Source of the DNA: Natronoglomus mannanivorans
Lineage (GTDB): Archaea; Halobacteriota; Halobacteria; Halobacteriales; Natrialbaceae
Length of the DNA: 64,000 nucleotides
Direction of reading: 5' to 3'
NCBI GenBank assembly: GCA_025517485.1
Contig: JAOPKB010000001.1
Coordinates: 248,001-312,000, forward strand
The notes under the pieces are model-generated. The model was not told where the DNA came from. It worked only from the letters and a program-made list of their open reading frames with translations, and ran no database searches. The position numbers were made by a program, and so were the translations under genes. Below, in pieces: positions 53,167 to 62,589 of this stretch. The stretch's first letter is position 1. Every line of letters starts with the position of its first letter.

Positions 53167-54282
53167 CTAGATTCCGAACGTCGCCCGGAGCATGTCACGA
53201 GTTCCGGGACCGAGGCCGACGGCGACGACGGTGATGAGCAGCATGATGGCGAATCGGGGGCTCTCCTCGAAGATCGCCCGGTCGAAGACCCAGACGACGG
53301 CGACGGCGGCGACGATCTTCACGAGCAGGAACGGCCAGGCCGCGCCGGTGACTTCCACGACGGACTGGGGCAGTACCGAGCCGGTGATGTTGACGATCCC
53401 CTCGTTGATCGGGTGCTTCGGCGAGAGGTTCCGGTCCCAACCCAGTTGGTCCGCCCAGTCGAGGCCGATGACGTTCGCGACGCCGTCGACCGCGTGGGCC
53501 CAGATGACGACCAGCCCCATGTACATCGTCCCCTCGTTGATCTCGGGGGCGAAGCGGTCGATCGCGACCCACGTGATCGCCGTGACGACCGTCGCACCGA
53601 CGAGCGTGAGCACGAGAATGCGCCAGTGGAACGTCACCCACGTCTCCGTCGCGGCGAGATACGAGAGGTAGCCGACGGTGACCGCCAGCGCCGCCGAACC
53701 GATTCCGAACAGCGGATACTCGTAGCCAGAGACGACGTCGCCGCGCTCTAAGAACACCGAGACGACGACGGCGATCAGCGCGACGAAGGCGACGGTGAAG
53801 TAGATCAGCGGGCTGATAATCAGTCCGGTCCACGGGAACGGGAGGACCATCTCCGGGGCTGCGACGTTGGCGTCCTCGACGACCCGCAGCGCTCCGCCGA
53901 AGAGCATGAACGGGAACAGCGCGTAGAAGCCGGCCCGATAGCGCTCGATCTCGAGACGGCGGATGAGAAAGAGGATCCCGACCAGAAACAGGATCAGCGT
54001 GGGGATGTAGCCGGCGTAGGAGATGAAGGTGTACCCCGGCGAGGCGGTCGGTCCGGCGTCGGCTCCGGCCTCGTTACACGGGATCTGGGCGCCGTCGGCC
54101 CACGCGACGCAGCTCATGCCGTGTGCGTCGGCGTACACCGGTCCCCAGTAGTAGTGCCAGATGAAGTCGACGTACACCTGTTGTGGGAAGGCGAGCGCAC
54201 CGCCGATCAGGGCGACGGCGAGCGTCACGACGGTCGCAGCCCAGGCACGCTCGGGCCCGACTCGCTCGAGGAACTCGTCCAT
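53167..54282 (-). CDS. DUF63 family membrane protein
   Basis: 371 residues, about nine spans. DUF63 is an archaea-specific membrane family of unknown function. Visible: [20 protein letters not shown] in the first extracellular loop, which has two cysteines ([17 protein letters not shown]), [34 protein letters not shown], and [20 protein letters not shown] with a conserved histidine and aspartate. Start at [14 protein letters not shown] (54282), with a TATA-like GTAAAA about 28 bases upstream. Lies upstream of the nop5-flpA pair on the same strand. Confidence 0.9.
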   Translation of the reverse strand: MDEFLERVGPERAWAATVVTLAVALIGGALAFPQQVYVDFIWHYYWGPVYADAHGMSCVAWADGAQIPCNEAGADAGPTASPGYTFISYAGYIPTLILFLVGILFLIRRLEIERYRAGFYALFPFMLFGGALRVVEDANVAAPEMVLPFPWTGLIISPLIYFTVAFVALIAVVVSVFLERGDVVSGYEYPLFGIGSAALAVTVGYLSYLAATETWVTFHWRILVLTLVGATVVTAITWVAIDRFAPEINEGTMYMGLVVIWAHAVDGVANVIGLDWADQLGWDRNLSPKHPINEGIVNITGSVLPQSVVEVTGAAWPFLLVKIVAAVAVVWVFDRAIFEESPRFAIMLLITVVAVGLGPGTRDMLRATFGI

Positions 54283-54396
54283 GTCCGATTCCTGTATCAC
54301 GGCGGGTTTTACGTTTCCGGTTTTTCGCGTTCTGGATTATGTCTCGCTTCCGGTTCGTTCAGGCTCGAGAGATCGCTTCGAGTCGACCCGGTCCAC

Positions 54397-55227
54397 TCAC
54401 GCCCGTTCGTCGATCGCTCGAGCCGCCTCGAGCACCTCAGCGTGAACCGCGTCGCTCCCGTTCGAGGCGACCAGTCCGGCGCTGTCGTGGCGCCAGCGCT
54501 CGCCCTCGAGGTCGGTGACGGTGCCGCCGGCCGCGCGGATCATGTGGACGCCGGCGACGGAGTCCCAGGGGTTGGCGACGAGGTTCGAGACGGTGCCGTC
54601 GAGAGCTCCCGAGGCGACCATCGCGAGCGTGATCTGGGCCGAGCCGTGTCGGCGCATGTCGTCGAAGCGCTCGACGAGCTCCCGGCAGGCGGTGGCGTAC
54701 TCCTCTCGGCGGTCTGGGGCCCACCAGAGCGTCGGTGAGATGGTACATACGTCGGGTTCGGTCTCGTCGCTGACCGAGATCGGCCGATCGTTCAGGAAGA
54801 CGCCGTCCGGTCCGGACCGGTAGGTGTCGCCGAGGGCGGGACAGACGATCGTTCCGGCGACGGGTTCACCGTCGATCACGGCGGCGACGGCGGTACAGAA
54901 GATCGGGACGCCGCGGACGAAGTTGTTCGTCCCGTCGATCGGATCGACGATCCAGGCCGGGCCCTCGTCGGGGACCGCTTTGAGTTCGTCGTCCTCCTCG
55001 CCGACGATCGGGTCGTCGGGGAACTGCTCGCGAATGACGTCGATAACCGCCACTTGCGCGTCGCGGTCGGCCTGCGTGACGACGTCGGTCTTGCCGTCTT
55101 TGTAGTCGACCTCGAGGTCGGTTCGAAAGCCGTCGGCAGCGATCTCCGCGCCGGCACGGGCCGCCTGCGTGGTAACCGTCGCTCTCGTCTGGTGGTCTTC
55201 GCCTTCGTTTCCGTCCACGTCGCTCAT
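54397..55227 (-). CDS. Inositol-monophosphatase/FBPase-family phosphatase
   Basis: 276 residues with an intact active site: TQADRDAQ (D54), VGEEDDE (E78), WIVDPIDGTNNFVRG (D95, D98, T100) and NPWDSVAGVHMIRAAGG. In archaea such enzymes act on inositol phosphate and fructose-1,6-bisphosphate using Mg2+. Start at MSDVDGNEGED (55227). Compare the paralogue at 12727-13575, whose catalytic residues are altered. Confidence 0.93.
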   Translation of the reverse strand: MSDVDGNEGEDHQTRATVTTQAARAGAEIAADGFRTDLEVDYKDGKTDVVTQADRDAQVAVIDVIREQFPDDPIVGEEDDELKAVPDEGPAWIVDPIDGTNNFVRGVPIFCTAVAAVIDGEPVAGTIVCPALGDTYRSGPDGVFLNDRPISVSDETEPDVCTISPTLWWAPDRREEYATACRELVERFDDMRRHGSAQITLAMVASGALDGTVSNLVANPWDSVAGVHMIRAAGGTVTDLEGERWRHDSAGLVASNGSDAVHAEVLEAARAIDERA

Positions 55228-55392
55228 AGCCGATCTGGGTGGTCCGACGCCAAAGTGCTGTGGGTATCGGACCCTCTCGTGACACGCCATCTCGAGTGTT
55301 CGGTCTCCTCTCTCACTCCTCTCCCGTTTCCGAGTCGACACGGGTTCTCGAAGCCAGCACAGGTGTGAGTCTGAGTACGAACGGCGATCGTT

Positions 55393-56034
55393 TCAGCTGG
55401 GCTGTCGAAACACGCGGAACGTGTCTCGCTTCAGCGATCGAGAACCGACCTCGACGAAGCCGTACTCGGTGAAGACGTCACTCCAGTTGCGGTAGTAGAG
55501 CGGAAAGTCGCCGTCGACGTAGTTCACTGCGCCGTCCACGTCCTCATCGTGACCGTGATCGTGGTCGTGGTCGTCCGCCCCACCTTCGTTTTCGACCGTC
55601 ACGAGGAACTCCCCGGTGATTCGAGCCAGTTCCTCGAAGACCCACTCGTTGTCGGCGTGGATGTGCTGGAGCGTCTCGACCGAGAAGACGGCGTCGAACG
55701 CCCCCGTCTCGAACTCGGTAACGACGTTCTCGATCGCGTCACAGTAAAACTGACCACTGGCGGCGAGTTCTGGATAAGCGTCTTCCATCACCTCGAACGC
55801 CTCGTCGTTGATCTCGATTCCGGCCAGATTCTCGTAGCCGTGGTCGTGGAGGTGCGCGAGGTGTCGCCCCGAGCTGCAGCCGAGCTCCAGGACGGACGCA
55901 TCGGGTTCCAGAGCCGACTCGAGACGCTCGCGTATCAGCTCGCTCGTCTCGTTGGGGCCGTAGTAGGCGTAATAGTCCGGCGAGTACGCCCCCGATCGAT
56001 CGGCCCACTGCTCGAGGACCTCAGTAGAATTCAC
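55393..56034 (-). CDS. SAM-dependent methyltransferase with His/Asp-rich loop
   Basis: 213 residues, class I fold. Motif I is VLELGCSSGRHLAHLHDHGY, then GIEINDEAFEVMEDAYPELA and FDAVFSVETLQHIHADNEWV. A DDHDHDHGHDEDVDG insertion sits late in the core, just before YVDGDFPLYYRNWSDVFTEY; it could bind metal. No ATG gives a sensible N-terminus; a GTG at 56034 starts MNSTEVLEQWADRSGAYSPD, typical of haloarchaeal homologues, while the longer frame reads as non-coding. Substrate unknown. Confidence 0.82.
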   Translation of the reverse strand: MNSTEVLEQWADRSGAYSPDYYAYYGPNETSELIRERLESALEPDASVLELGCSSGRHLAHLHDHGYENLAGIEINDEAFEVMEDAYPELAASGQFYCDAIENVVTEFETGAFDAVFSVETLQHIHADNEWVFEELARITGEFLVTVENEGGADDHDHDHGHDEDVDGAVNYVDGDFPLYYRNWSDVFTEYGFVEVGSRSLKRDTFRVFRQPS

Positions 56035-56247
56035 TTGTACGCAAACAGTACCGAGACGTAAAACGCCACCGACCACGCCGTCGTGATCGGTGCGCTCGAT
56101 CGTAGTGTTCGAGTCGGTGCCGTGGCTGGACTCGAAATAGAGACCGAACCGCACAATCGGCGGATCGGGAGTGTACTCGTTCGAATCGATGCCGAAGCGA
56201 TCGTGTCCTCCGCCAACTGTCGACAGCGTGTCGACGAGTCGGACACC

Positions 56248-56442
56248 TTACAATCGCTCGAGGTTCGTCGCTCGTGGGCCTTTGTCGGCCTCCTCGATAT
56301 CGAACTCTACCTCCTGGCCCTCCTCGAGGTCCTCGCCGCCGACGTCTTCCATGTGGAAGAAGACGTCCTCGTCTGCGTCCTCGGTTTCGATGAAGCCGTA
56401 GCCTGCGTCGTCGTTGAAGAAGTCGACCGTACCAGTTGCCAT
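56248..56442 (-). CDS. cspA: Cold-shock domain protein CspA, second paralogue
   Basis: 64 residues: MATGTVDFFNDDAGYGFIET, DVFFHMEDVG, KGPRATNLERL. RNP-like motifs intact. Very similar to the protein at 11578-11772, differing mainly in acidic residues. ATG at 56442; a GTG one codon upstream is also possible. TATA-like element 28 bases upstream. Confidence 0.96.
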   Translation of the reverse strand: MATGTVDFFNDDAGYGFIETEDADEDVFFHMEDVGGEDLEEGQEVEFDIEEADKGPRATNLERL

Positions 56443-56465
56443 CACTCTACGTCGCGGCCTCAGTC

Positions 56466-56474
56466 GGATATACC
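56466..56474 (-). promoter_or_regulatory. TATA box for second cspA
   Basis: The minus strand reads GGTATATCC, centred 28 bases before the ATG at 56442. Confidence 0.6.
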
Positions 56475-56544
56475 TGATGGTAGCGAACTCAAGGACGGAC
56501 AGACGCGGGAGGGCGGTATTCGCTCGAGGGGACGACGATGACGA

Positions 56545-56841
56545 TCATTCTGTCGAACGTGCTCGAGCGGAGTCGGTGTCGGCAACGATGACCTCTCCAC
56601 CACTCTGGACGCGGACGTCGTATCCGAGGTAGGTGAACTGAACCGTCTCCACTGTCTCCGCGCGTTCGAACCGAGACGATTGAAAGAGCGAATCGAGCGC
56701 CTCTGGATCGATCGCATCGTAGAGCGGTGGAGTGAGGTCGACTGGATCTTCGCCCTCGAGTTCGGCGACTCGGTCGATAACGGTCAGACTCGGCTTCTCC
56801 TCGAACAGTGTGTCAGAACGCGTCGAAATAGCATCATCCAT
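56545..56841 (-). CDS. HalOD1 output-domain protein
   Basis: 98 residues. The haloarchaeal HalOD1 output domain is recognised from PSLTVIDRVAELEGEDPVDL, TPPLYDAIDPEALDSLF and the closing VQFTYLGYDVRVQSGGEVIV. Usually it is the output end of response regulators; here it stands alone. Function unknown, probably signalling. Start at MDDAISTRSD (56841). Confidence 0.88.
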   Translation of the reverse strand: MDDAISTRSDTLFEEKPSLTVIDRVAELEGEDPVDLTPPLYDAIDPEALDSLFQSSRFERAETVETVQFTYLGYDVRVQSGGEVIVADTDSARARSTE

Positions 56842-56958
56842 TACTGGACTATACCTCCGCGATCTCCTCAAACCTGCTGTCGTATTCTTCTGCCGTTTAT
56901 AACAGGCTGACAGCCTGTACCGTGTGTTTGCCGGTGACAACCACGGGCCTTCGAACGG

Positions 56959-57627
56959 TCAGTCGTCGAACGTGTGGCGAAACACTTTCGCCATGATTCG
57001 GCGGAGATGCGTCGACAGCGTCGACGGCGAGATTCCCAGTTCCGCGGCGACGTCCTCCGCGCTGGCTCCGTCCGATTCGAAGTAGCCCATGCGGGTCACG
57101 GTACGGGCGACTTCTCGCTGGCGATCGGTGAGGTGGGCTTCGAACCGATCGGTTTCTCCCGCCGTCGCCCGCGGCCCGGTACTGTACAGTTTCTCGAGGT
57201 GAAAGTCGACGTCCTCGTCGCGACAGTACTCCCAGTACGCACCGAGGCGTTCCTTGTCGGATGCCTGCAGCCGGAACCGCCAGCCACGGTCGTCGTTTTC
57301 GATCGAGAGCACACGAACGCCGAGGGTAGCGATCTCCGGTGTGGTGAACTTCGCGTCCGAGCTGATGTGAATCTGGTAGATCCGACACTCCGTGAACTCC
57401 AGAGTCACTCGCCAGTCACTCGCCGTGTGATCCTCGGCGAGTGCGGATTCGAACGCCTGAAAATCGGTACTGGTTACCGAGTAGAAGACCGTCGTCTCAG
57501 ATCGCTCGACGTCGGTGAGTGGCTGTGATTCGACCGAGACGGTCGTCTCCGAAACGGACCGGATCGTCGGAGTCAGCGGGAGATCCGGGTGGGTGACGAC
57601 CAGTTCGGCGATGAAGCTCTGTGGCAT
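56959..57627 (-). CDS. Bat-type HTH-10 transcription regulator
   Basis: 222 residues. N-terminal sensor-like domain of the bacterio-opsin activator type, then the C-terminal HTH-10: HLTDRQREVARTVTRMGYFE, GASAEDVAAELGISPSTLST, HLRRIMAKVFRHTF. DNA-binding regulator without PAS or GAF modules. Target genes unknown; it sits beside the HalOD1 gene on the same strand. Confidence 0.92.
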   Translation of the reverse strand: MPQSFIAELVVTHPDLPLTPTIRSVSETTVSVESQPLTDVERSETTVFYSVTSTDFQAFESALAEDHTASDWRVTLEFTECRIYQIHISSDAKFTTPEIATLGVRVLSIENDDRGWRFRLQASDKERLGAYWEYCRDEDVDFHLEKLYSTGPRATAGETDRFEAHLTDRQREVARTVTRMGYFESDGASAEDVAAELGISPSTLSTHLRRIMAKVFRHTFDD

Positions 57628-57704
57628 GAGCCTTCCCAGTTGAGACGGCCACTACCGGGGAAAGTGTTCCGAAGCCGGCGGTTGGGACGATCGCTTACTA
57701 CCGA

Positions 57705-57770
57705 CACTAGTACCGGTACCGGCACCGACACAGGAACCGACATCGGTACAGTGCCGACACCGACATCGAA
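57705..57770. repeat. Period-6 simple repeat (ACCGGN/ACCGAC)
   Basis: An imperfect run of six-base units such as ACCGGT, ACCGGC, ACCGAC, ACAGGA, ACCGAC in the gap between the HTH-10 gene and tRNA-Leu. I see no gene in this 270-base gap. Confidence 0.75.
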
Positions 57771-57898
57771 CTCGAGGCCGAGACGGAAACGAGAGCGAGC
57801 GCTCGCTGGAGTCTCGAGGTCTCCGAAGTATAGTGCGAGGGAAGATCTCTACCGCAGGACCTTCCGCATCTTTGTCGGTGCTTTCACACCGCGTGCGA

Positions 57899-57981
57899 TG
57901 CGAGGGAAGGGAATCGAACCCTTGAACTCCTACGAGAGCGGATCTTGAGTCCGCCGCCGTTGGCCGCTTGGCTACCCTCGC
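57899..57981 (-). tRNA. tRNA-Leu (anticodon CAA)
   Basis: Acceptor GCGAGGG pairs with CCCTCGC, discriminator A at 57899. Anticodon stem GCGGA/TCCGC encloses loop CTCAAGA, so the anticodon is CAA (reads UUG). A long variable arm (TCTCGTAGGAG) marks a class II leucine tRNA, and the T-loop is GTTCGATTC. No intron, and CCA is not encoded. 83 bases. Confidence 0.96.
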
Positions 57982-58162
57982 ACGCACCCTGACGTAGGGA
58001 CGACCCCCGGTTAAATCGTCCGATTTCTGCTGTCACTCGAGCGCTCAGTGGGGACGGGTTGTGCGAAGACGGGAGAGAGACGAGTCACACGGTGATCGTC
58101 GACCGCGCGAACAACGCAAGCCGCGCCCATTTGAACGCGTTTCGTGTATCGACCGCTACCGA

Positions 58163-59346
58163 ATGGACCGTCGATCGCTGCTCGAAGCGGGCCTCGGATG
58201 TGCAGTCGGCGTCGCGAGCGCTGGCTGTCTCGAGGCGTTCTCGAGCGAGAGCGCCTGGCGGGACCTCGTCGTCGACCGCCCCGACGCCGTCTACGTGCCG
58301 GCGAAGATCGACGAAATGACGACCTACGGGACGGCGACCGTCGGTCCCTACGGGATCGCGGTCACCGCGACACGGCCCCACTCGTTCTTCACGGTGACCG
58401 GCTCCGAGACGACGCAGGTGAGCCACCGCTCGGACGATTCCATCCACTTGATGGTCTCTCTCTGGGATCGGGCGACTGGCGAGTTCGTGCCCTCGAGCGT
58501 TCGGACCACCGTCGGGCGAGATGAGGACGTCGTCGACGACCGACAGCTCTGGCCGATGCTCTCCCAGCGGATGGGCGTCCACTACGGCGACAACGTCGCC
58601 CTGCCCGCCGACGGGCCCTACGAACTCTCGGTTCGAATCGATCCGCCGGCCGTCCGAACCACGGGGGAGTTCGACGGACGATTCGCCGACGCCGAGCGGG
58701 CCACGCTCTCGATCGACTACGCTGCGAGTGAAATCGACGCACTCGAGCGGACGTTGCTCGACGTCGACCAGCGCGGGGGCCGGGGGCCCTCGAGTCGATG
58801 GGTGACGGGGAAGGGGGCGGAAGCGAGGGCGGGAACGGCGAACATGGCCACGACAGTGCCCGTGGACACGGCCGCCACCCGCCAGCCACGACCTCTCCAC
58901 CTCTAGACGCGCTACCTGGGACCCTCCTCGGCACGCCGACCGTCGACGACGCCGTTCTCGCGACGACGGTTCTCGAGGGGGTTCCGGGGCGGGGACAGGG
59001 ACAAGAACACGATCGCGAGCGACGGACGGGGGACGACGCGAACGCCTACCTCGCCGTCTCGCTTCGGACACCGTACAACCGCTGTCCACTTCCGATGGCG
59101 TCGCTGTCGCTGTCGCCGTCATCCACTCGAGAACGGACGGACACGCCGGATTCGGAACTGCAACTTCGGGAAACGCTCGATCCCGACCTTGGCCACCACT
59201 ACGGAGCCACCCTCGAGTCGGTCGGCGACGGCGAGGACACGTTTTCGTTCTCGCTTTCGATCGACACCCCACCACAGCTCTCACGTCACGAGGGGAACGA
59301 AACCGCGTTTCTCGAGACAGGGTCGGTGACGAGGACGGTGCCGTGA
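58163..59346 (+). pseudogene. Tat lipoprotein, Tp34/iron-binding-like, interrupted by a frameshift
   Basis: The first frame starts at ATG 58163 with DRRSLLEAGLGCAVGVASAGC, a twin-arginine lipoprotein signal, and runs through a beta-rich domain (DSIHLMVSLWDRATGEFVPS, MGVHYGDNVALPADGPYELS) resembling Tp34-type metal-binding lipoproteins and haloarchaeal DUF7350 proteins. Near 58771-58787, in G-rich runs, the coding signal jumps to the frame one base earlier: the second frame reads LESMGDGEGGGSEGG, a His/Asp-rich linker and a second beta domain to 59346. Together this makes one protein of about 393 residues. Either one base is missing from the assembly or the gene is broken. The first frame alone would stop at 58906. 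Confidence 0.75.
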
Positions 59347-59383
59347 CGGACGATCTGTGGTGTGGCAGTCTCGGGCGAGCTGC

Positions 59384-59962
59384 TCAGACACTATCGGCGC
59401 GAGTGGGTGTGGCGATCCGAACGAGAAGACCGCCCAGTACGAGCAAGACGACACTGACGACGACCCAGTGGGGGTTCCACGCCTCGGTGCCGTGGACGAC
59501 GTTGTGCAAGTCGAGGACGTAGTGGCTCCCGATCCCGTCGAAGACGTTGAAGACACCCGCTCCAAGGACGACGGCCCCTGTTGTGTACAGACCGGAGAGT
59601 CGTCTCCTCGCTCGATTGACTGTCCGCCACAGCATCGCGGCACCGACGACCGCGACGGCGAGCATGACGGCCAGAAACAGTCCATCCACCATCACGTTCG
59701 TCCGTAACCCGTCGTAGCTGTACGGATCGTACGTCCCGGACAGCAGGTGGTGGGTCTGGAGGATCAGGTGAAAGACGATGACGTCGACGACCGCGCCGAG
59801 ACCGAAGCCGACCGTCCCGCCCCAGAGGAGCAGCGGCCGTCGATAACGATCTCGGTCTCGAGTGCTGGTAGGGTTGTGTTCAGTGGCCTCGTCCTCGACC
59901 TTGACCTCGTTTTCGTCTTCACGGTCCCGCCGGACCCCCGACTCGAGATCGTCGTCACTCAT
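59384..59962 (-). CDS. DUF2243 family membrane protein
   Basis: 192 residues, four spans after a charged N-terminus of about 45 residues. Family features are the histidines in VVDVIVFHLILQTHHLLSGT and in the later FNVFDGIGSHYVLDLHNVVH. These histidine pairs inside the membrane could bind metal or heme. Function unknown. Confidence 0.88.
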   Translation of the reverse strand: MSDDDLESGVRRDREDENEVKVEDEATEHNPTSTRDRDRYRRPLLLWGGTVGFGLGAVVDVIVFHLILQTHHLLSGTYDPYSYDGLRTNVMVDGLFLAVMLAVAVVGAAMLWRTVNRARRRLSGLYTTGAVVLGAGVFNVFDGIGSHYVLDLHNVVHGTEAWNPHWVVVSVVLLVLGGLLVRIATPTRADSV

Positions 59963-60049
59963 ACGAGGTTCGTCGACGCCCTGTCGAAAAACGACCGTCC
60001 CGGCACCTGCAACACGCCGTGCGTGTCCGGTAATCGAAGAACGAGACGA

Positions 60050-60217
60050 TCACATCGCCACTGGAACTGCTCGCCCACCGTCTCCGTCTTCGTCTTCGTC
60101 TCGAGCCCTCTCGTCGTCCGGATCGAATTCCTCACAGTTCAGACACTGTATCACGCCGTCAGTGTGTTCGTACAGACGCTCGCCACAGCTCTCACACCGG
60201 CCATGTGGATAACGCAT
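60050..60217 (-). CDS. Very small zinc-ribbon protein
   Basis: 55 residues. [21 protein letters not shown] is a Cys-x2-Cys pair twice, a zinc ribbon, followed by an acidic tail. Start at [11 protein letters not shown] (60217); the longer frame adds nothing conserved. Probably a regulatory or RNA-binding mini-protein. Confidence 0.78.
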   Translation of the reverse strand: MRYPHGRCESCGERLYEHTDGVIQCLNCEEFDPDDERARDEDEDGDGGRAVPVAM

Positions 60218-60345
60218 CGGGCGTACGACATCCGCACGAAAGAATAAACCCACCCCCGATAATTCGTGGCACGGATTCGCAGACGGGACTGTCTCTCGTC
60301 GTTGACCGAGGGAATTACCCGACTGCCGCCCGAACTACCTCCCAC

Positions 60346-60840
60346 ATGGACGACCACACCCGCGATCCGACCGTCGGTCCGCCCACCGGTTACGGCTCGA
60401 GCCCGCCGACGGGCTGGCTCGTGGACGCGGATCGCTGGGAGCACGGCACGCTTCGCCGTGCGACGATCCACGGCGTCCGCCTCTACAACTCGGGCGAGTT
60501 CCACGAATCACACGACTGTTTCGAAGACGAGTGGTACAACTACGGTCGCGGCAGCTGCGAGAGCATGTTCTGTCACGGAATGGTCCAGGTCGCCGCCGGC
60601 GCCTACAAACACTTCGACTTCGAGAACGACGACGGCATGCGGAGTCTCTTTCGAACCGCCCTCCAGTACTTTCAGGGCGTCCCCCGCGACTACTACGGCG
60701 TCGACGTCCTCGAGGTCCGGACGACGCTGACGAACGCCCTCGAGGACCCGACCGTGCTCGAGGGGTGGCAGATCCCGCTGGACGGCGATCATCCGACGGC
60801 TCGCGAGGTGGACTTCGAGTACGTCGAAGGACTCGAGTGA
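60346..60840 (+). CDS. DUF309 family protein
   Basis: 164 residues. DUF309 core: [50 protein letters not shown] and [17 protein letters not shown]. The HExxHxxxE-like [12 protein letters not shown] suggests a bound metal ion. Function unknown. The end of the gene lies in the first of three tandem 20-base units. Confidence 0.88.
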   Translation: MDDHTRDPTVGPPTGYGSSPPTGWLVDADRWEHGTLRRATIHGVRLYNSGEFHESHDCFEDEWYNYGRGSCESMFCHGMVQVAAGAYKHFDFENDDGMRSLFRTALQYFQGVPRDYYGVDVLEVRTTLTNALEDPTVLEGWQIPLDGDHPTAREVDFEYVEGLE

Positions 60841-60880
60841 CGATCGGAGGACTCGAGTGACGGTCGAAGGACTCGAGTCG
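60821..60880. repeat. Three tandem 20-base repeats at the DUF309 gene end
   Basis: Units at 60821, 60841 and 60861 share the pattern ..NTCGRAGGACTCGAGTGA; the first contains the real stop codon and the second carries an extra copy of it. They differ at a few positions only. Confidence 0.9.
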
Positions 60881-60934
60881 TCCCAGTCGCTCGTCACGTG
60901 GTCACACCTATCACCCCAGACGACCGAATCGCAT

Positions 60935-61756
60935 ATGAAGCCGCCGACCGTACGACGGGTGATGAGAGTCGCGCAGCTGGGGTCGGGGACGCCGGAGATC
61001 GCGGTCGTCGCCGGCATCCACGGTGACGAGCCGTGTGGTGTCCGGGCCGTCGAACGGCTGCTCGACGACCGCCCGTCGGTCACCCGCCCCGTGAAACTCG
61101 TCGTCGCGAACGAGAATGCACTCGAGCGACAGGTTCGCTTCGTCGACGAAGATCTGAATCGCGCGTTCCCGGGCGATCCGAACGCTGAAACACACGAAGG
61201 ACGGCTCGCGTACGAACTCGCCGCCGAACTCGAGGGTTGTCTGACCTTCTCGATGCACTCCACACAGAGCCACTCGGAGCCGTTCGCCATCGTCAAAGGG
61301 CTCGACGAACTGGCCCGCGAGATCTGTCCCCAGTTGCCGGTCTCGTCGATCGTCGAGACGGGCAACTTCGCCGAGGGACGGATGTTCTCGAAGGTGGACA
61401 CGATCGAAGTCGAGTGTGGATTGCAGGGATCGGAGACCGCCGCCGAGAACGCGGACCGACTCACGCGGGCGTTCCTGACGGCCGTCGACGCGTTGCCCGG
61501 CGATACCGTCCGCAAGGAGCTCCCGGTGTACCAACTCGTCGACTGTATCCCTAAATCCACCGCAGACACCTACGAGGTGTTCGTCGACAACTTCACCCGC
61601 GTCGACGCCGGTGACGCGTTCGCCGCCGCCGACGGGAACAGACAGGTCGCCGACGAGCCGTTCTATCCCGTGTTGATGTCCTCTTATGGGTACACCGACG
61701 TCTTCGGCTACGCGGCGGAGAAACTCGACGAAGTCTCGGTGACGACGATCAGCTGA
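60935..61756 (+). CDS. Succinylglutamate desuccinylase/aspartoacylase-family hydrolase
   Basis: 273 residues, zinc carboxypeptidase-like fold. Zinc ligands in AVVAGIHGDEPCGVRAV (His and Glu) and SMHSTQSHSEP (His), with the Arg of DLNRAFPGDP and the late catalytic Glu in DTIEVECGLQGSET. It should remove an acyl group from an amino acid or a modified protein residue. Start at MKPPTVRRVMRV (60935); the internal Met ten residues on is possible. Confidence 0.9.
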   Translation: MKPPTVRRVMRVAQLGSGTPEIAVVAGIHGDEPCGVRAVERLLDDRPSVTRPVKLVVANENALERQVRFVDEDLNRAFPGDPNAETHEGRLAYELAAELEGCLTFSMHSTQSHSEPFAIVKGLDELAREICPQLPVSSIVETGNFAEGRMFSKVDTIEVECGLQGSETAAENADRLTRAFLTAVDALPGDTVRKELPVYQLVDCIPKSTADTYEVFVDNFTRVDAGDAFAAADGNRQVADEPFYPVLMSSYGYTDVFGYAAEKLDEVSVTTIS

Positions 61757-61859
61757 GACCGTCGAGTGGCCCCGAGACGGGTGTAGGCGGGGCTCGAAAC
61801 TCGAAACTCCAACTCGATACTCGAAACCCCAACTCGAGTCGACTCGCCTCAGGTCCGAA

Positions 61860-61891
61860 TCAGAATCAGAGACCGAGACGACTGATTCTGA
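61860..61891. terminator. Inverted repeat between the aspartoacylase-like and YeeE genes
   Basis: TCAGAATCAG and CTGATTCTGA pair perfectly over ten bases with a twelve-base loop. It lies about 100 bases after one gene and 100 before the next, in a stretch of period-6 to 7 simple repeats (CTCGAAA units, 61794-61850). Confidence 0.45.
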
Positions 61892-61991
61892 CACACTGCT
61901 CCCGCTCCCGCTCTCGCGACCGCGACCGCAACGTACACAATTTTCCCCGCGTCTGAAGCATTGATACGCTGTGGGTGCTTTTCCGTCGACA

Positions 61992-62489
61992 ATGATACTG
62001 GAAGTCCACGCACTGTTCCTCGCGATTCTTGCGGAGCCGTTTCCCAACGGAATCGCCCACTACGCGGCCGGCGGGGTCCTCGTCGGGCTCGGCGTCACCA
62101 TCATCTACCTCGGGACGGGACGTATCGCCGGCGCGAGTACGTTCCTCGAGTCGACGCTGTCCTACGGCTCGAGTCTCTCCCGGTTCCAGCAATATCGACC
62201 TTCGCGCGACTGGCGGGTCGTATTCACGCTCGGAATCGTCCTCGGCGCAGCCGTCTACGCGTTCACGTTGGGCGGCGGCGTCTGGGTCACGGAGGTCCAG
62301 CCCTGGCGGCTGTTCCTCGGCGGCATCCTCATCGGAATCGGCACGCGCGTCGGCAAGGGGTGTACCTCCGGTCACGGCGTCTGTGGCGTCGGCTCCGCCT
62401 CGCCGGCGTCGTTCGTCGGCGTTGCGACTTTCCTGTTGATCGCGATCGGGACCGCACAGCTGGTGCAGGCGGTGGGGGTGGGAATATGA
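61992..62489 (+). CDS. YeeE/YedE family transporter half (N-terminal type)
   Basis: 165 residues, four to five spans. The family signature is RVGKGCTSGHGVCGVGS with its conserved cysteine. YeeE/YedE proteins carry thiosulfate or other sulfur species. Bacterial YeeE is a single chain with two such cores; here they are two genes. Start at MILEVHALFLAI (61992). Confidence 0.88.
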   Translation: MILEVHALFLAILAEPFPNGIAHYAAGGVLVGLGVTIIYLGTGRIAGASTFLESTLSYGSSLSRFQQYRPSRDWRVVFTLGIVLGAAVYAFTLGGGVWVTEVQPWRLFLGGILIGIGTRVGKGCTSGHGVCGVGSASPASFVGVATFLLIAIGTAQLVQAVGVGI

Positions 62490-62589
62490 ACCGCGGGGCG
62501 TCCTCGAGCGTCCATTCGGGGGGTATCGCGTCTCGGCTGGAGCGACCGGTGCGAACAGCGCGCTCGAATCGAATCGGGAGGGACGACCG

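Noticed and set aside
57705..57770. Possible CRISPR or attachment repeat
   Set aside because: Units are only six bases, imperfect and without spacers; a simple repeat explains them.
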